NCBI RefSeq assembly: GCF_947179165.1
Contig: NC_077248.1
Coordinates: 10,351,256-10,415,255, forward strand
Direction: 5' to 3'
DNA length: 64,000 nt
Source: Solanum dulcamara
Taxonomy: Eukaryota > Streptophyta > Magnoliopsida > Solanales > Solanaceae
The notes under the pieces are model-generated. The model had not been told where the DNA came from. It saw nothing but the letters and a program-made list of their open reading frames with translations, and ran no database searches. The position numbers and the translations under genes were made by a program. Shown in pieces: positions 1-10,672 of the stretch (its first letter is position 1; each line of letters opens with the position of its first letter).

Positions 1-64
1 GTTGAACCGTCAATCATAACTTTGTTTGATCTCTTTGAACCTAGTTCTTGGGATCTCCAGTCTA

Positions 65-3000
65 CTAGGTAGAGTTACCGCCATGTTGACTTGTCCTTGG
101 CCTTAACCCCATTCCCCTCGATGATCTTTCAACAGCCTCTCTAGATAAGCCTTTTGTTAGTGGATCCGATATATTATCTCTTGACTTTACGTAGTCAATA
201 GTGATAACACCACTAGAGAGTAGTTGTCTAACAGTATTGTGTCGCCGTCGAATGTGACGCGATTTTCCATTATACATAACATTTCCTGCCCTCCCTATTG
301 CCGCTTGGCTATCACAATGTATACATATGGGTGCCAAAGGTTTGGGCCAAAATGGAATATCTTCCAAAAAATTTCGAAGCCATTCAGCTTCTTCACCAGC
401 CTTGTCTAAAGCTATAAATTCAGACTCCATTGTAGAGCGGGCGATGCATGTCTGTTTTGATGATTTCCAAGACACTGCTCCTCCACCAACGGTGAAAACA
501 TATCCACTTGTGGATTTAACTTCAGATGATCCGGTGATCCAGTTTGCATCACTATATCCCTCAATTACTGCGGGATATTTATTATAATGCAAAGCATAGT
601 TTTGGGTGTGTTTCAAATACCCCAAGACTCGTTTCATTGCCATCCAATGAGTTTGATTAGGATTATTCGTGAATCGACTCAACTTGCTAATAGCACATGC
701 TATATCTGGTCGTGTACAATTCATAATATACATCAAACTTCCCAAAACTCGTGCATAGTCCAATTGTGAGTCACTTTTACCTTCATTCTTTTGAAGTGCA
801 AAACTTACATCAATTGGAGTTTTTGCAACATTGAAATTTAAATATTTAAACTTATCAAGTATATTTTCTATATAATGTGATTGTGATAATGCTAGACCTT
901 GTGGAGTTTTATGGATCCTAATTCCTAAGATTAAGTCAGCAACCCCTAAGTCTTTCATGTCAAATTTGCTAGCAAGCATACGCTTCGTAGCATTTATATT
1001 GGCAATATCTTTACTCATTATCAACATGTCATCAACATATAAACAAACAATGACTTCATGATTTGGAGTATTTTTAATGTAAACACATTTGTCACACTCA
1101 TTAATCTTAAATCCATTTGCCAACATTGTTTGGTCAAATTTTGCATGCCATTGTTTAGGTGCTTGTTTAAGTCCATAAAGTGACTTAACAAGTTTGCACA
1201 CTTTCCTATCTTTACCTGGAACTATGAAACCCTCAGGTTGTTCCATGTAAATTTCTTCCTCCAATTCTCCATTTAAGAAAGCCGTCTTAACATCCATTTG
1301 ATGAATTTCAAGACCATATACAGCTGCAAGTGCCACTAACACCCGAATAGATGTTATTCTTGTTACCGGCGAGTATGTGTCAAAGTAATCAAGACCTTCT
1401 TTTTGTCTATAACCTTTGACCACAAGTCTTGCCTTATATTTATCAATAGTGCCATCAGCTTTCATTTTCCTTTTAAATATCCATTTTGATCCTAAAGGTT
1501 TATTTCCAGGAGGAAGATCAACCAATTCCCATGTATGGTTATTCAAAATTGATTGAATCTCACTATTGATTGCCTCTTTCCAAAATGCTGAATCAGAAGA
1601 AGACATTGCAGCTTTAAATGTTTGAGGCTCATTTTCAAGCAAGAATGTCACAAAATCTGGTCCAAAGGAAGTAGATATCTTTTGACGTTTGCTACGCCTT
1701 GGATCCTCTTCGGATGGTTTACTTTCCTTTTGAACTTCTCTTGGTCGTTTAGATCTTTCACTTGAGGATTCACTTTTAGTTTTATACGGATAAATATTTT
1801 CAAAAAATTCAGCATTGTCTGATTCAATTATCGTATTAACATTAATTTCAGGATTGTCCGATTTGTGAACCAAAAATCGACAAGCTTTGCTATTTGTAGC
1901 ATAGCCAATAAAAACACAATCCACGGTCTTTGGTCCGATTTTTACCCTTTTGGGCAAAGGAACTTGGACCTTTGCTAAACACCCCCACACTTTGAAGTAT
2001 TTCAAGTTGGGTTTTCTTCCTTTCCATAGTTCATATGGAATAGTTTGTGTTTTGCTGTGGGGTACTCTGTTGAGTATTCGATTAGCTGTAAGGATAGCTT
2101 CCCCCCACAAGTTCTGCGGTAAACCGGAACTTATTAATAAAGCATTCATCATTTCTTTTAATGTTCGATTTTTCCTTTCCGCAACTCCATTTGATTGAGG
2201 TGTGTAGGGGGCAGTAGTTTGATGAATAATTCCATATTCTAAACATATCTTTTCAAAAGGAGATTCGTATTCTCCACCCCTATCACTTCTAATCATTTTT
2301 ATCTTTTTATTCAATTGATTTTCTACTTCGTTCTTGTATTGCTTAAATGCATCAATTGCTTCATCCTTACTATTAAGCAAATATACATAACAATATCGAG
2401 TGCAATCGTCAATAAAAGTTATAAAATACTTCTTTCCACCACGAGTTGGTGTAGACTTCATATCACAAATGTCTGTGTGAATCAATTCTAAGGGACTAGA
2501 ATTCCGTTCAATAGATTTATAAGGATGCTTAGCATACTTAGATTCAACACATACTTGACATTTTGATTTATTGCAATCAAAGTTAGGCAATATATTTAAA
2601 TTAATCAGTTTTCGCAAGGTTTTATGATTGATATGTCCTAAACGTGAATGCCATAAATTATTTGACTCAAGTAAGTAAGAAGAAGCTTGAACTTTATTAT
2701 CATCAACAACCATTACATTTAGTTTGAAAAGACCCTCAGTGAGGTAGCCTTTTCCTAGATACATTTCATTCTTACTGACAACTACTTTGTCTGAAACTAG
2801 AACACACTTGAATCCATTCTTGATAAGAAGGCCGGCAGACACCAAATTCTTTCGTATTTCTGGAACATGATACACTTTGTTCAGCGTCACCACCTTGCCG
2901 GATGTCATTTTCAGAAAAACTCTCCCATATCCTTCAATCTTTGCAGTTGCAGAATTTCCCATATAGATCGTCGCATCAGGTGCTGCAGGGGAATAAGTAG

Positions 3001-3985
3001 AGAATGCTTCTCGGACTGCACACACATGCGAAGTAGCTCCTGAATCAAGCCACCATTCTTTGGGATTACCTACTAGGTTGCATTCTGATAGCATTGCACA
3101 CAGATCATCAATAGCTTCTTTATTTTCCACCATATTGGCTTGTCCCTTTCTCTTGTCCTTTTTCGGAAGACGACAATCTGGAGCTTTGTGTCCAACTTTC
3201 CCACAATTATAACAATTGCCCTTGAACTTTTTCTTGTTCTGCTCCTGATTCTTTCCAAAAGGTTGCTTCCTTTTCTTATTCTTTGGAGCAGCATCTTCAA
3301 CGATGTTCGCTCTCATAATTGCTGAATTTCCACGCAACTTCTTTTCTGCTGTTTTGTTATCTTCCTCAATCTTGAGACGAATCACAAGATCTTCCAACTT
3401 CATTTCCTTACGCTTGTGCTTTAGATAATTTTTGAAATCTCTCCACGAAGGAGGCAATTTTTCTATCATCGCAGCCACTTGAAATGCTTCATTAACTACC
3501 ATGCCTTCAGCAATAAGGTCATGAAAAATAAGTTGTAGTTCTTGAACTTGGGTTCCAACAGTTCTGCTATCTATCATTTTATAGTCTAGGAACTTAGCAA
3601 CCACAAATTTTTTCAAGCATGCGTCTTCAGTCTTGTACTTCTTCTCAAGTGCATCCCATAATTCTTTAGAAGTTTTCACAGCATTATAGACATTGTACAA
3701 ATCATCATCCAAAGCACTTAGGATGTAGCCCTTGCATAGAAAATCTACCTGTGTCCATGCCTCAGTAATCATAAATTTTTCATTGGCCGGCATATCAACA
3801 GCGGGCACAGGAGGATCTTCGTTAGTGAACTTCTGCATACCAAGAGTGGTAAGCCAAAAGAACACCCTTTGCTGCCATCCTTTGAAGTTGGCTCCAGAAA
3901 ATTTTCCTGCTTTTTCGGCCGGTGGCACAGAAGTGCGGCTTGTTGCAGCAACAGTCGCAGAAGTAGTAGCAGTATCACTTGTCAT
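65..3985 (-). CDS. Ty1/copia gag-pol polyprotein, intact frame
   Basis: 1306 aa, the full length usual for copia polyproteins. Residues about 30-230 are the copia-type gag. A CCHC zinc knuckle (CYNCGKVGHKAPDC) sits at 258-271 and the aspartic protease motif DSGATSH at 314-320. The pre-integrase zinc region lies at about 446-480. The integrase core has D505, D568 and E603 (35-residue D-to-E spacing). Reverse transcriptase starts near 815 and has YVDD at 983-986. RNase H carries D1146, E1187 and D1225. The protein would build the virus-like particle, copy the RNA and integrate the cDNA. All catalytic residues I looked for are present, so nothing in this frame marks the copy as dead. The start is the first ATG after the leader and begins a typical gag N-terminus. 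Antisense and out-of-frame ORFs here are shadows. Confidence 0.96.
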   Translation of the reverse strand: MTSDTATTSATVAATSRTSVPPAEKAGKFSGANFKGWQQRVFFWLTTLGMQKFTNEDPPVPAVDMPANEKFMITEAWTQVDFLCKGYILSALDDDLYNVYNAVKTSKELWDALEKKYKTEDACLKKFVVAKFLDYKMIDSRTVGTQVQELQLIFHDLIAEGMVVNEAFQVAAMIEKLPPSWRDFKNYLKHKRKEMKLEDLVIRLKIEEDNKTAEKKLRGNSAIMRANIVEDAAPKNKKRKQPFGKNQEQNKKKFKGNCYNCGKVGHKAPDCRLPKKDKRKGQANMVENKEAIDDLCAMLSECNLVGNPKEWWLDSGATSHVCAVREAFSTYSPAAPDATIYMGNSATAKIEGYGRVFLKMTSGKVVTLNKVYHVPEIRKNLVSAGLLIKNGFKCVLVSDKVVVSKNEMYLGKGYLTEGLFKLNVMVVDDNKVQASSYLLESNNLWHSRLGHINHKTLRKLINLNILPNFDCNKSKCQVCVESKYAKHPYKSIERNSSPLELIHTDICDMKSTPTRGGKKYFITFIDDCTRYCYVYLLNSKDEAIDAFKQYKNEVENQLNKKIKMIRSDRGGEYESPFEKICLEYGIIHQTTAPYTPQSNGVAERKNRTLKEMMNALLISSGLPQNLWGEAILTANRILNRVPHSKTQTIPYELWKGRKPNLKYFKVWGCLAKVQVPLPKRVKIGPKTVDCVFIGYATNSKACRFLVHKSDNPEINVNTIIESDNAEFFENIYPYKTKSESSSERSKRPREVQKESKPSEEDPRRSKRQKISTSFGPDFVTFLLENEPQTFKAAMSSSDSAFWKEAINSEIQSILNNHTWELVDLPPGNKPLGSKWIFKRKMKADGTIDKYKARLVVKGYRQKEGLDYFDTYSPVTRITSIRVLVALAAVYGLEIHQMDVKTAFLNGELEEEIYMEQPEGFIVPGKDRKVCKLVKSLYGLKQAPKQWHAKFDQTMLANGFKINECDKCVYIKNTPNHEVIVCLYVDDMLIMSKDIANINATKRMLASKFDMKDLGVADLILGIRIHKTPQGLALSQSHYIENILDKFKYLNFNVAKTPIDVSFALQKNEGKSDSQLDYARVLGSLMYIMNCTRPDIACAISKLSRFTNNPNQTHWMAMKRVLGYLKHTQNYALHYNKYPAVIEGYSDANWITGSSEVKSTSGYVFTVGGGAVSWKSSKQTCIARSTMESEFIALDKAGEEAEWLRNFLEDIPFWPKPLAPICIHCDSQAAIGRAGNVMYNGKSRHIRRRHNTVRQLLSSGVITIDYVKSRDNISDPLTKGLSREAVERSSRGMGLRPRTSQHGGNST

Positions 3986-5148
3986 TTCTTTTCACTGTCA
4001 AAATAGACAAACTGTCTTAATATTTCAGAATATCAGACCTTTTACAAAAACAACGACGAAGTTTCTATACTCTTCAAATCGTTGTACAAGTATGAACTTT
4101 AATATTTCAATGACGTTTTTATACTCTTCAAATCAGAATATTTATTTCATACGGAGTAGAAAACCACACAGGTTTTAGTCTCCAAAGACAGAATACAGTT
4201 TGGTTAGAAAACAATAATAATATAATTTCCTTAAGATTGATAGTAAACTGTATTGTAAATATTAAAACCAGTAACAACAAGTAAAGGTAATAAAATACAG
4301 AATCTGGAAAAGTTAATGCAGAAACAGAATCGAGCCCACTGAATGCACAGTGTGTCCTTAAGGAAATTATTCCCCTCAAAGTACCTGAGGTTTTGGAATT
4401 TTTCCTCCCAGGATAGAACGATTTACTCACCAAAGTAGAGGTACTGCAAATCTTTGATGACTTCGAACCACTTGATGGTTGTATTTCACACGAGTTTAGG
4501 AAGTGCAGAAAGAAGAAGAAGATTGTATATTCAGAATTTCGTATGGAACATTCTGAAGATTTACAGATATATATAGACTGTTTATACCTTTTCAGAAAAG
4601 GCACCTGTTGGGAAAAGGTTTGCCTGTTGAGAAGGTTTGCAACTTTTCGGACAAGGTTGCAACCATTCAAAAATCGGTTGGAAAAAACGGAGGGAAATTT
4701 TAAATTAATCCGGGAAGAAACGGGTCGCGGGTCGCGGGTCAGGATTTTTTCCACTTAATTAATTAATTAAATAAATAATATTAATTAATTAAAAATTTAA
4801 AGAAAATTTGGTCCAAAAAGATTATCAATCAATCATATCAATTGACCAAATCCAAATCCAAATCCAAATCCAAATCCAAATCCAAATCCAAATCCGAAGC
4901 CGAAGCCGTAGCCGTAGCCGAAGCCGAGCCGAGCCGAGCGAGCGACGACGACGACGGCGCGAGGGGAGACCCTCTTCTTGACCCTTTAGCAACATGAAGG
5001 AGTGCTTCTATTTTTAAATAGGAGACTTTTCATTTCCACCACCTATGTGGAACCAAAGCTTATTTAATAAAATAAGAGAGAACATATCATTTCCTCTCCA
5101 CTTCTTTTTCCCTCAATTTCTCATTCAACCTATCAATTAAACCCAACA
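3986..5148 (-). repeat. 5' LTR plus leader of the copia element
   Basis: The outer end is clear at 5148 (minus strand starts TG). The inner end is not resolved. A short leader ending in AAAAGAA precedes the ATG at 3985. Within the transcribed part two copies of a GATTTGAAGAGTATA-type motif occur at about 4066-4085 and 4118-4137. The upstream (U3) part holds the CCAAAT and CCGAG repeats listed separately. The 208-aa open frame across this LTR is fortuitous. Confidence 0.6.
4846..4960 (-). repeat. Hexamer tandem repeat grading into GC-rich repeat in the copia LTR
   Basis: Eight consecutive CCAAAT units (4846-4893) continue in the same 6-bp register as CCGAAG, CCGTAG and CCGAAG units. They then shift to CCGAG pentamers and CGA trimers up to about 4960. 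The stretch lies in the U3 portion upstream of transcription, where such repeats often act as enhancer sites. That role is inference. Confidence 0.85.
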
Positions 5149-7549
5149 ATAACTGACCCTACAACCAAACTATGTCAAGTGGCATAGCAAGAATAGTATC
5201 AGTACAAACAACACGTACTGGTAGGTATCATCATTCTATTTGATACTCACCGCTAGGGGTGCTCACGGTTCGGTTTGGATCGGTTTTTATTTAAAAAATA
5301 ACCAAACCAATTGAGTCGGTTTTTCAAATTGTCAAATCAAACTAAACCAAACTATATCGGTTTTTACTATTCGGTTTTTGTCGGTTTTTATCGGTTTTTT
5401 CAGTTTTTGTCGATTTTTAAAATACCTTGTAGTCACTATTTGAATAAACAGAAAATAAATTTCAAAAGTATTTTCTTATTATAAATTTCATTGTAGCTAG
5501 TAGCTACTAGCCAAGATTGACGCATACATGTTTAATAATAGAGAATGACTCACCTAAAGTTTTTCTATTTGTAATTGTGAGTAGCTTTTCTGCGTATGAA
5601 GTCTATATTTTATTTATTTTTACTTTATTTAGTATAATTCAAAAGAATGGCCCAAGATCAAAAATATAAAAACTCAATATAAATTGTATTTTTTTCATAA
5701 AAAAATTTAAACACACACATATATATATACAAATTTAATTTTTAAAATATGTATATATAAAGTCGGTTTGGTTCGGTTTTTTCGGGTTTTTTTAGACTTG
5801 AAACCAAAACCAAACCAAATATAGTCGGTTTTTAAATTTAAAAACCAAACCAAATCAAATCAAATAAATGTCGGGTTTTTTTTCCGGTTTGGTTTGGTTA
5901 TCGGTTTGGTTCGATTTTTTGATTTTTCGTGTTCAGCCCTACTCACCGCATAATATATTAACAAAAAAGTAAGAGATATCATAATAGTTAAACTTTATCA
6001 TTGTATTCATCCCAACCCAACAAGTACACTACTTACTCCTACCTTAAGGTGTTCCCCACTCTAAACTTCAGAGTTCCACTACCATTCTAGCTACAACTTA
6101 AGACTTGTGGGTTATGAACCCACCTTACTTCTATTCATTTACTATAAAAGTCCCCTATCTAACAACCTTATCCACTCAATGTTTTCACTCAACCATCACT
6201 AGTCCTAGTCCAACTGTATTTCAGCCTAAGGCCTATCCATCTCACAACCACACTCTCCAACTCACCCGAATTCTAGGTAGCCACAATCCCTACCTCAGTT
6301 ATTCGTGAAAATCACAATGGTAAGACTCTCTGGCGATCAGAAACCTCAACTTCTAAGTATATAAATATAGAATACAATTATACCATATAGATCACATCCA
6401 GGGCTAACAGGTCTCATTCTCTTATCCACCAATAGGTTGTTTCAAGATCGTCATTCCTTATAACTAACACCCCACAATTCAAGAGTTCACTTACAGGTTT
6501 TTAGTCCATGGCTCACTTACAACTACTTTATTAGTACATGGAAATACAGATATCTCAAAGTTCAACCCTTTTCAGCAATACCACATATGCTATAACCTCA
6601 CATAAGGGTCCTCTCAAAGGACCTACAAACAACCAACTTTGTGTCGGAACGTGACACTCGATCCAATTATGTATCGGAACGTGACACCCGATCCAAATAT
6701 ACCACAATCACAAATACATTCATTATTTACAATATTTTATCACCAAGAGCAGGTCCATTGCAAACAAGCCAGCAAGTAATCATTTATATAAAACTAACTT
6801 GTTCTCCCTTATCGGTACACATTTAGGCATATCATAAATAACGCAATTACACCCTTGAGACAATTTCGGGAACCTAACCAACACCCACACCTCCAAACCC
6901 TTAGAATTATTATCAATCTCTACTTAGTTTTGTATTTCTGTACACAATACTATGCCCATTACGAAATAACCATCTGTATGTAAAATACCACCACCACCAA
7001 CATTTTCTCAATCATTATAGTACTTTTCACCAGGTCACATTCGAATAAGACCCTAACACCATCGAATTTCTTTCCGTGACCCGTGACTCACAATTTAGTT
7101 ATATGATTTCTCACTAAATTTCCTTCTATTCTACACAGTAGGTATAGATTTACTACTCAGAAAAGAGAAGCCTAGCCCATCTGGGAGCCAAACAATCGTA
7201 GGGAGATAATGATGTCGAGTTTCTTGGTTCCAGATGTTCTACGGGCAGGACCGGATTGAATTCCACCGGTTGAAGCCTTCTGAATGCAGAGATTTTCTCC
7301 CTTCTTCTCCACAGGTCAAGAGCAGCCTTTTTGGAGGGTTTTGTAGAAACATTCGCCTCTAACTTCCACTTGGGAGAAGTGAGGGAAATAAAAAATTCGC
7401 GACTTAAGTTCTGTTCCATGACCTCTCGCTATGGCGGCCATATTCCCGCTCAGGCGGGATCATCCCGCTCTGACGGGATGGTGGGATCCAATCAAATAAT
7501 TTTTTGAGATTTTTTTTAATCATAATTAACGACAGTTCGAATCGTTACA
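5149..7549 (-). mobile_element. Large gypsy-type LTR, minus orientation, inner end cut by the copia insertion
   Basis: On the minus strand the unit begins TGTAACGATTCGAACTGTCG at 7549. This is the TGTAACGA start shared by many large plant Ty3/gypsy LTRs. Inside are duplicated GGAACGTGACACCCGATCC-type motifs (about 6645-6700), short GC hairpins of the CCCGCT..GCGGGAT kind (7447-7480), and an AGTACAAACAACACGTACT motif (about 5200) resembling one in the solo LTR at 45.8 kb. The inner end is not present because the copia 5' LTR starts at 5148. A hAT-like MITE (5254-5941) interrupts it. No coding region was seen; the 88-aa frame at 7153-7419 is not a recognisable protein. Family assignment is inference from the LTR ends. 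Confidence 0.6.
5246..5949. mobile_element. hAT-like MITE, copy 1, with perfect 8-bp target duplication
   Basis: The element is 5254-5941. Its ends are TAGGGGTGCTCACG and ...CAGCCCTA, imperfect inverted termini. It is flanked by identical CTCACCGC at 5246-5253 and 5942-5949. The interior is AT-rich with long poorly matched inverted stretches built from GGTTTGGTT/AACCAAACC motifs. There is no coding region. An 8-bp duplication and TAGGG(G/C)TG ends fit a non-autonomous hAT-superfamily element. Confidence 0.85.
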
Positions 7550-7554
7550 ATAAG

Positions 7555-8467
7555 AGAAGGAAAAATGCTCCTAATCTATTTTATTTGGCTCACAAATATC
7601 TTCCTCCCACTCATTGAACAAAACATACCCTCAAGGTTAAAAGATATCCCTAAAACTAAATGTTGATAGGTTCAGCTTTATAACTATCCATGTGGCAACA
7701 TATGATTGATCCATTTATTAATTCAATAAGAATTAAACCACCCAATCAATATATTAAAAGAAATATTTTATTTAAAAAAATTAATAAATATTTCATATAT
7801 ATAAACCATCTCATTATAGATAAAAAATTTAAAAAAATTAAAATTAAATTATACTATTAAATATAGAACAATATCATTTTAAATATTTGATTAAAAAGAA
7901 AGGGAAAAAATGTCAATATTATAAATTTAAAACGATGTCTGAAATGGGGCCAATATAATGAATGGGGTCTAAAATCCAGAACTAGCACGGGTTCCTTCCT
8001 AGCTCTTATCCGAATAACTTTACATGTTTTGTCATTTGTCATCATCAATTTTTAATCAAGTTTTGATATTATTCTTTCTCAATTATGAAACTATATTATA
8101 AAAAGTTTTAACTTTATGTATTCTTTTCGGAATAATTCTATACAAATAGATATCACAAGAGAATAGAAATGACCAACACTGCTTAGAAGAGAGACAAGAA
8201 AAATCTATATGATACGATACGATACGTTTCTTATACTTAATTCTTAGAGGTCGAATTTTGGACTCAATAATTAATTCAAGATTTGTTCGTCATACAATAA
8301 CTATCGCACTTTAAGACTGTTACTATTGGGAGTAAGGAGAATTTTAGATTAATTTTATATTTTATATTTTATATTTAAATTTAGATATTCAAAAATATGC
8401 GATAAGTATTATAAATAACAAAAAATAATGTTAATTTGATGAAAATATATATATTTAAATGTATTAA
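7555..8467. other. AT-rich spacer, no feature recognised
   Basis: No coding or RNA gene was seen. A three-fold GATAC repeat at about 8211-8226 is the only local pattern. Confidence 0.5.
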
Positions 8468-8749
8468 CCAAAAATTAGTGGTGTTCACGGCGATTTGGAT
8501 CGGTATTGATCAAAAATCAAAATTAAATCAATTTAATCATTTTTAAAATTATTAAAACGAAACGAAACCAATTAAAATATACATCCATCGATTTGGTTAT
8601 ATCTTCGATTTCTTTGAACAAAATCAAAATCAAACAAAATATTATCGATTTTTAAAAATGTAAAACCAAATCAAATAAAAAATCAATTTATTTAATCAAA
8701 TTGATTTAGATCAATTTTTACCTAAATCATGAACACTCCTACCAAATAA
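8468..8749. mobile_element. hAT-like MITE, copy 2 (older, short)
   Basis: The element is 8476-8741. The left end is TAGTGGTGTTCACGG and the right end, reversed, is TAGGAGTGTTCATG, matching the family at 5254-5941. Flanks CCAAAAAT (8468-8475) and CCAAATAA (8742-8749) agree at 6 of 8 bases, as expected of an aged 8-bp duplication. The interior is simple AATCAAATT-type sequence. Confidence 0.65.
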
Positions 8750-10266
8750 AATTATGATTCTCGGGAAGCTATAATAACAACTAATATAAAATCAAGTAGA
8801 TATTACTCAAAGTTCACTCTGATTTCCTTCTTAATTAGCTTTCATAATTTTTCTGCCCATCGCATCTTTTGTCAAATCATGGAGATTTTCTTTCCTTGTG
8901 AAGATTTATTTTGAGTTTTCTTTCTTTTATACATTTGATCTTGGAAAACAACATATTTTCTAAACAACATATATATCCTGTACTATCTAAAATAATTTAA
9001 ATATATTATTCATTCTACTTTTAATTTGAATATAATTCTTTTGTTATACTTTCAAGTCAAATATGACTCTTCCATTATATATAGATAAAAATTTACCTTT
9101 AATCTTAATGAAAAGACACTTGACAAGCTTAAAATCATATGATCTACTCCCAATATCTTTAGAAATCTATTCCTCAACTCTGAGTTATTTTTTTTTCTTT
9201 TCACCAGCTTCTCTTTTATAAATTTCTTGTGCTATATATGATGAAATGTGTGTATACACACAATAAAGATGTGCTATACTTTTCCAACACAAATTAAAGA
9301 AGGCCATTGTTCAAATTTGTTTTTATAAAATTATGATTATTGTACTAGAATCTTCTTACTATAACATAAATAATGAACGGAGGTAGCATTAGATTTTTCG
9401 GTTGCTCGTTGAGCACTGAAATTTTTTAAAAGAGATTGTTGATACTTTAAACAAAAAAGTTAAGCACAATTAAAAATTATTATACATTTTTACTAACGAT
9501 CTCAATTTGGAAGAAAAGATAAATGATCTCAATTTTCACATTGTTTAGCTTCTTTTAAGAAGAAGAAGAGAAAAATAATTCAAAGTTGAGGGACTGGGTT
9601 GGGGATGAGATTTGAAAAGAATTGAGTATTTTGAATTGGGAGTAATTCATTCTATTTTGAGCTCATGTGTTTTTCCGTCAAGATTAAGAGAAAATTTGTG
9701 TCAAAGTATAATGATAAAGATATATTTGGATCTAAAGTATAACGAAAAAGACATATTTGAACCCCAAATATAACGAGAGATATATTTAAATTATTTTCAA
9801 TAATACGTATAGGGTATATTTGACCCTTCTCCATTTCCTAAAACCTAACTTGTAGTAACTTGGCAAATCTTTTCAATTATATCTCTCATCACAAAATTTG
9901 TGTTCTTAATAAATATTTTTTCATAAAATATTACTTTTTTCGTTTCAAGTTATTTGTTTGGTTTTGACTTGATACAAAATTTTAAAAAATAGAAAAAAGT
10001 CATTAGAATCTTATGGTCTTAAATTAAAGATGTATAGAATATAATAAAATGTTCTTTAATATTGTGGTTTTAAATATGTCATATGAAAAATTAGAATTAA
10101 AGAGTTATAAAAAAAGTGATTTTTCTCTCTAAAACAAATTAAAAAGAAAAGTAAACCATAAAACAAATATTTCAGTAATATATTCAATTTTGACATCTCT
10201 TTCCATCAATAAAATGAATTAATATTCTCCTGTTTAATTTTGTGCTCTCGTTTTTCTTATGTTAGG
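8750..10266. other. AT-rich spacer with a weak repeat
   Basis: No gene recognised. At about 9697-9825 an imperfect repeat of AGTATAACGA..AGA.ATATTTGAA occurs three times. It resembles ATATTTGA-type sequence near 30.9 kb and may be a worn transposon end. About 9930-10180 shows loosely matched inverted ends reminiscent of a Stowaway element, too weak to call. Confidence 0.35.
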
Positions 10267-10672
10267 TTTTTTAATGGGAAATTTACATAAATGTACTACA
10301 TTAAGAAAATATTTACCATTTATAGTAATAATATTTTTTATTTCACTGGACACTTATAATACAATTTTAATACATATTAGTGAAAATAATTTATAAAACT
10401 CATATAATACAAGTTTTATTCATGAATAATATATTTATCACATACTTTAATACACTTATAATACATTGTGTCAATTTCTTACAAAACAAGTATAATATAT
10501 TTTAAAACACTTATAATACATTTATATTGCATGCATAATTCACTTTTAATACATAGTAGATATATCATAATATTGCTATATATTATTATAAATGGTAATA
10601 AATAAAAAATATCGCTAAAACCAGTAATTATTTATTAAAAATATTTTTTCTAGTAATTTTTCCTTTTTTAAT
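10267..10672. mobile_element. MITE with 9-bp target duplication (Mutator-like), copy 1
   Basis: The element is 10276-10663, 388 bp. It starts GGGAAATTTAC and ends GTAATTTTTCC, which are inverted termini. Perfect direct repeats TTTTTTAAT flank it at 10267-10275 and 10664-10672. The 9-bp duplication size is typical of the Mutator superfamily. The interior is many AATACAnTTATAATACA-type units and is homologous, in reverse orientation, to 55139-55537. Confidence 0.8.

Larger units (their letters stand above)
1..5148 (-). mobile_element. Ty1/copia LTR retrotransposon, 3' LTR outside window
   Basis: The element reads right to left. Its 5' LTR starts at 5148 (TGTTGGGTTTAATTG on the minus strand, beginning with the usual TG). 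A leader follows, then one gag-pol frame at 65-3985, and the 3' non-coding part runs off the left edge. The domain order gag, protease, integrase, RT, RNase H defines Ty1/copia. The frame has no stop or frameshift, so the copy is probably young. The outer flank at 5149 continues a gypsy-type LTR, which suggests the copia element landed inside that LTR. The 5-bp target duplication (expected to be ATAAC, 5149-5153) cannot be checked because the left end is missing. I could not find the common initiator-Met primer binding site between LTR and ATG, so the inner LTR boundary is uncertain. Confidence 0.93.

Noticed and set aside
3732..4178. 148-aa plus-strand frame overlapping the copia gag start
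   Set aside because: Antisense shadow of gag plus LTR, with no family resemblance.
4128..4754. 208-aa minus-strand frame in the copia LTR/leader
   Set aside because: It lies entirely in LTR and leader sequence, has no recognisable domain and is not part of gag-pol.
7153..7419. 88-aa minus-strand frame
   Set aside because: It lies within a gypsy-type LTR and has no recognisable domain or codon bias.
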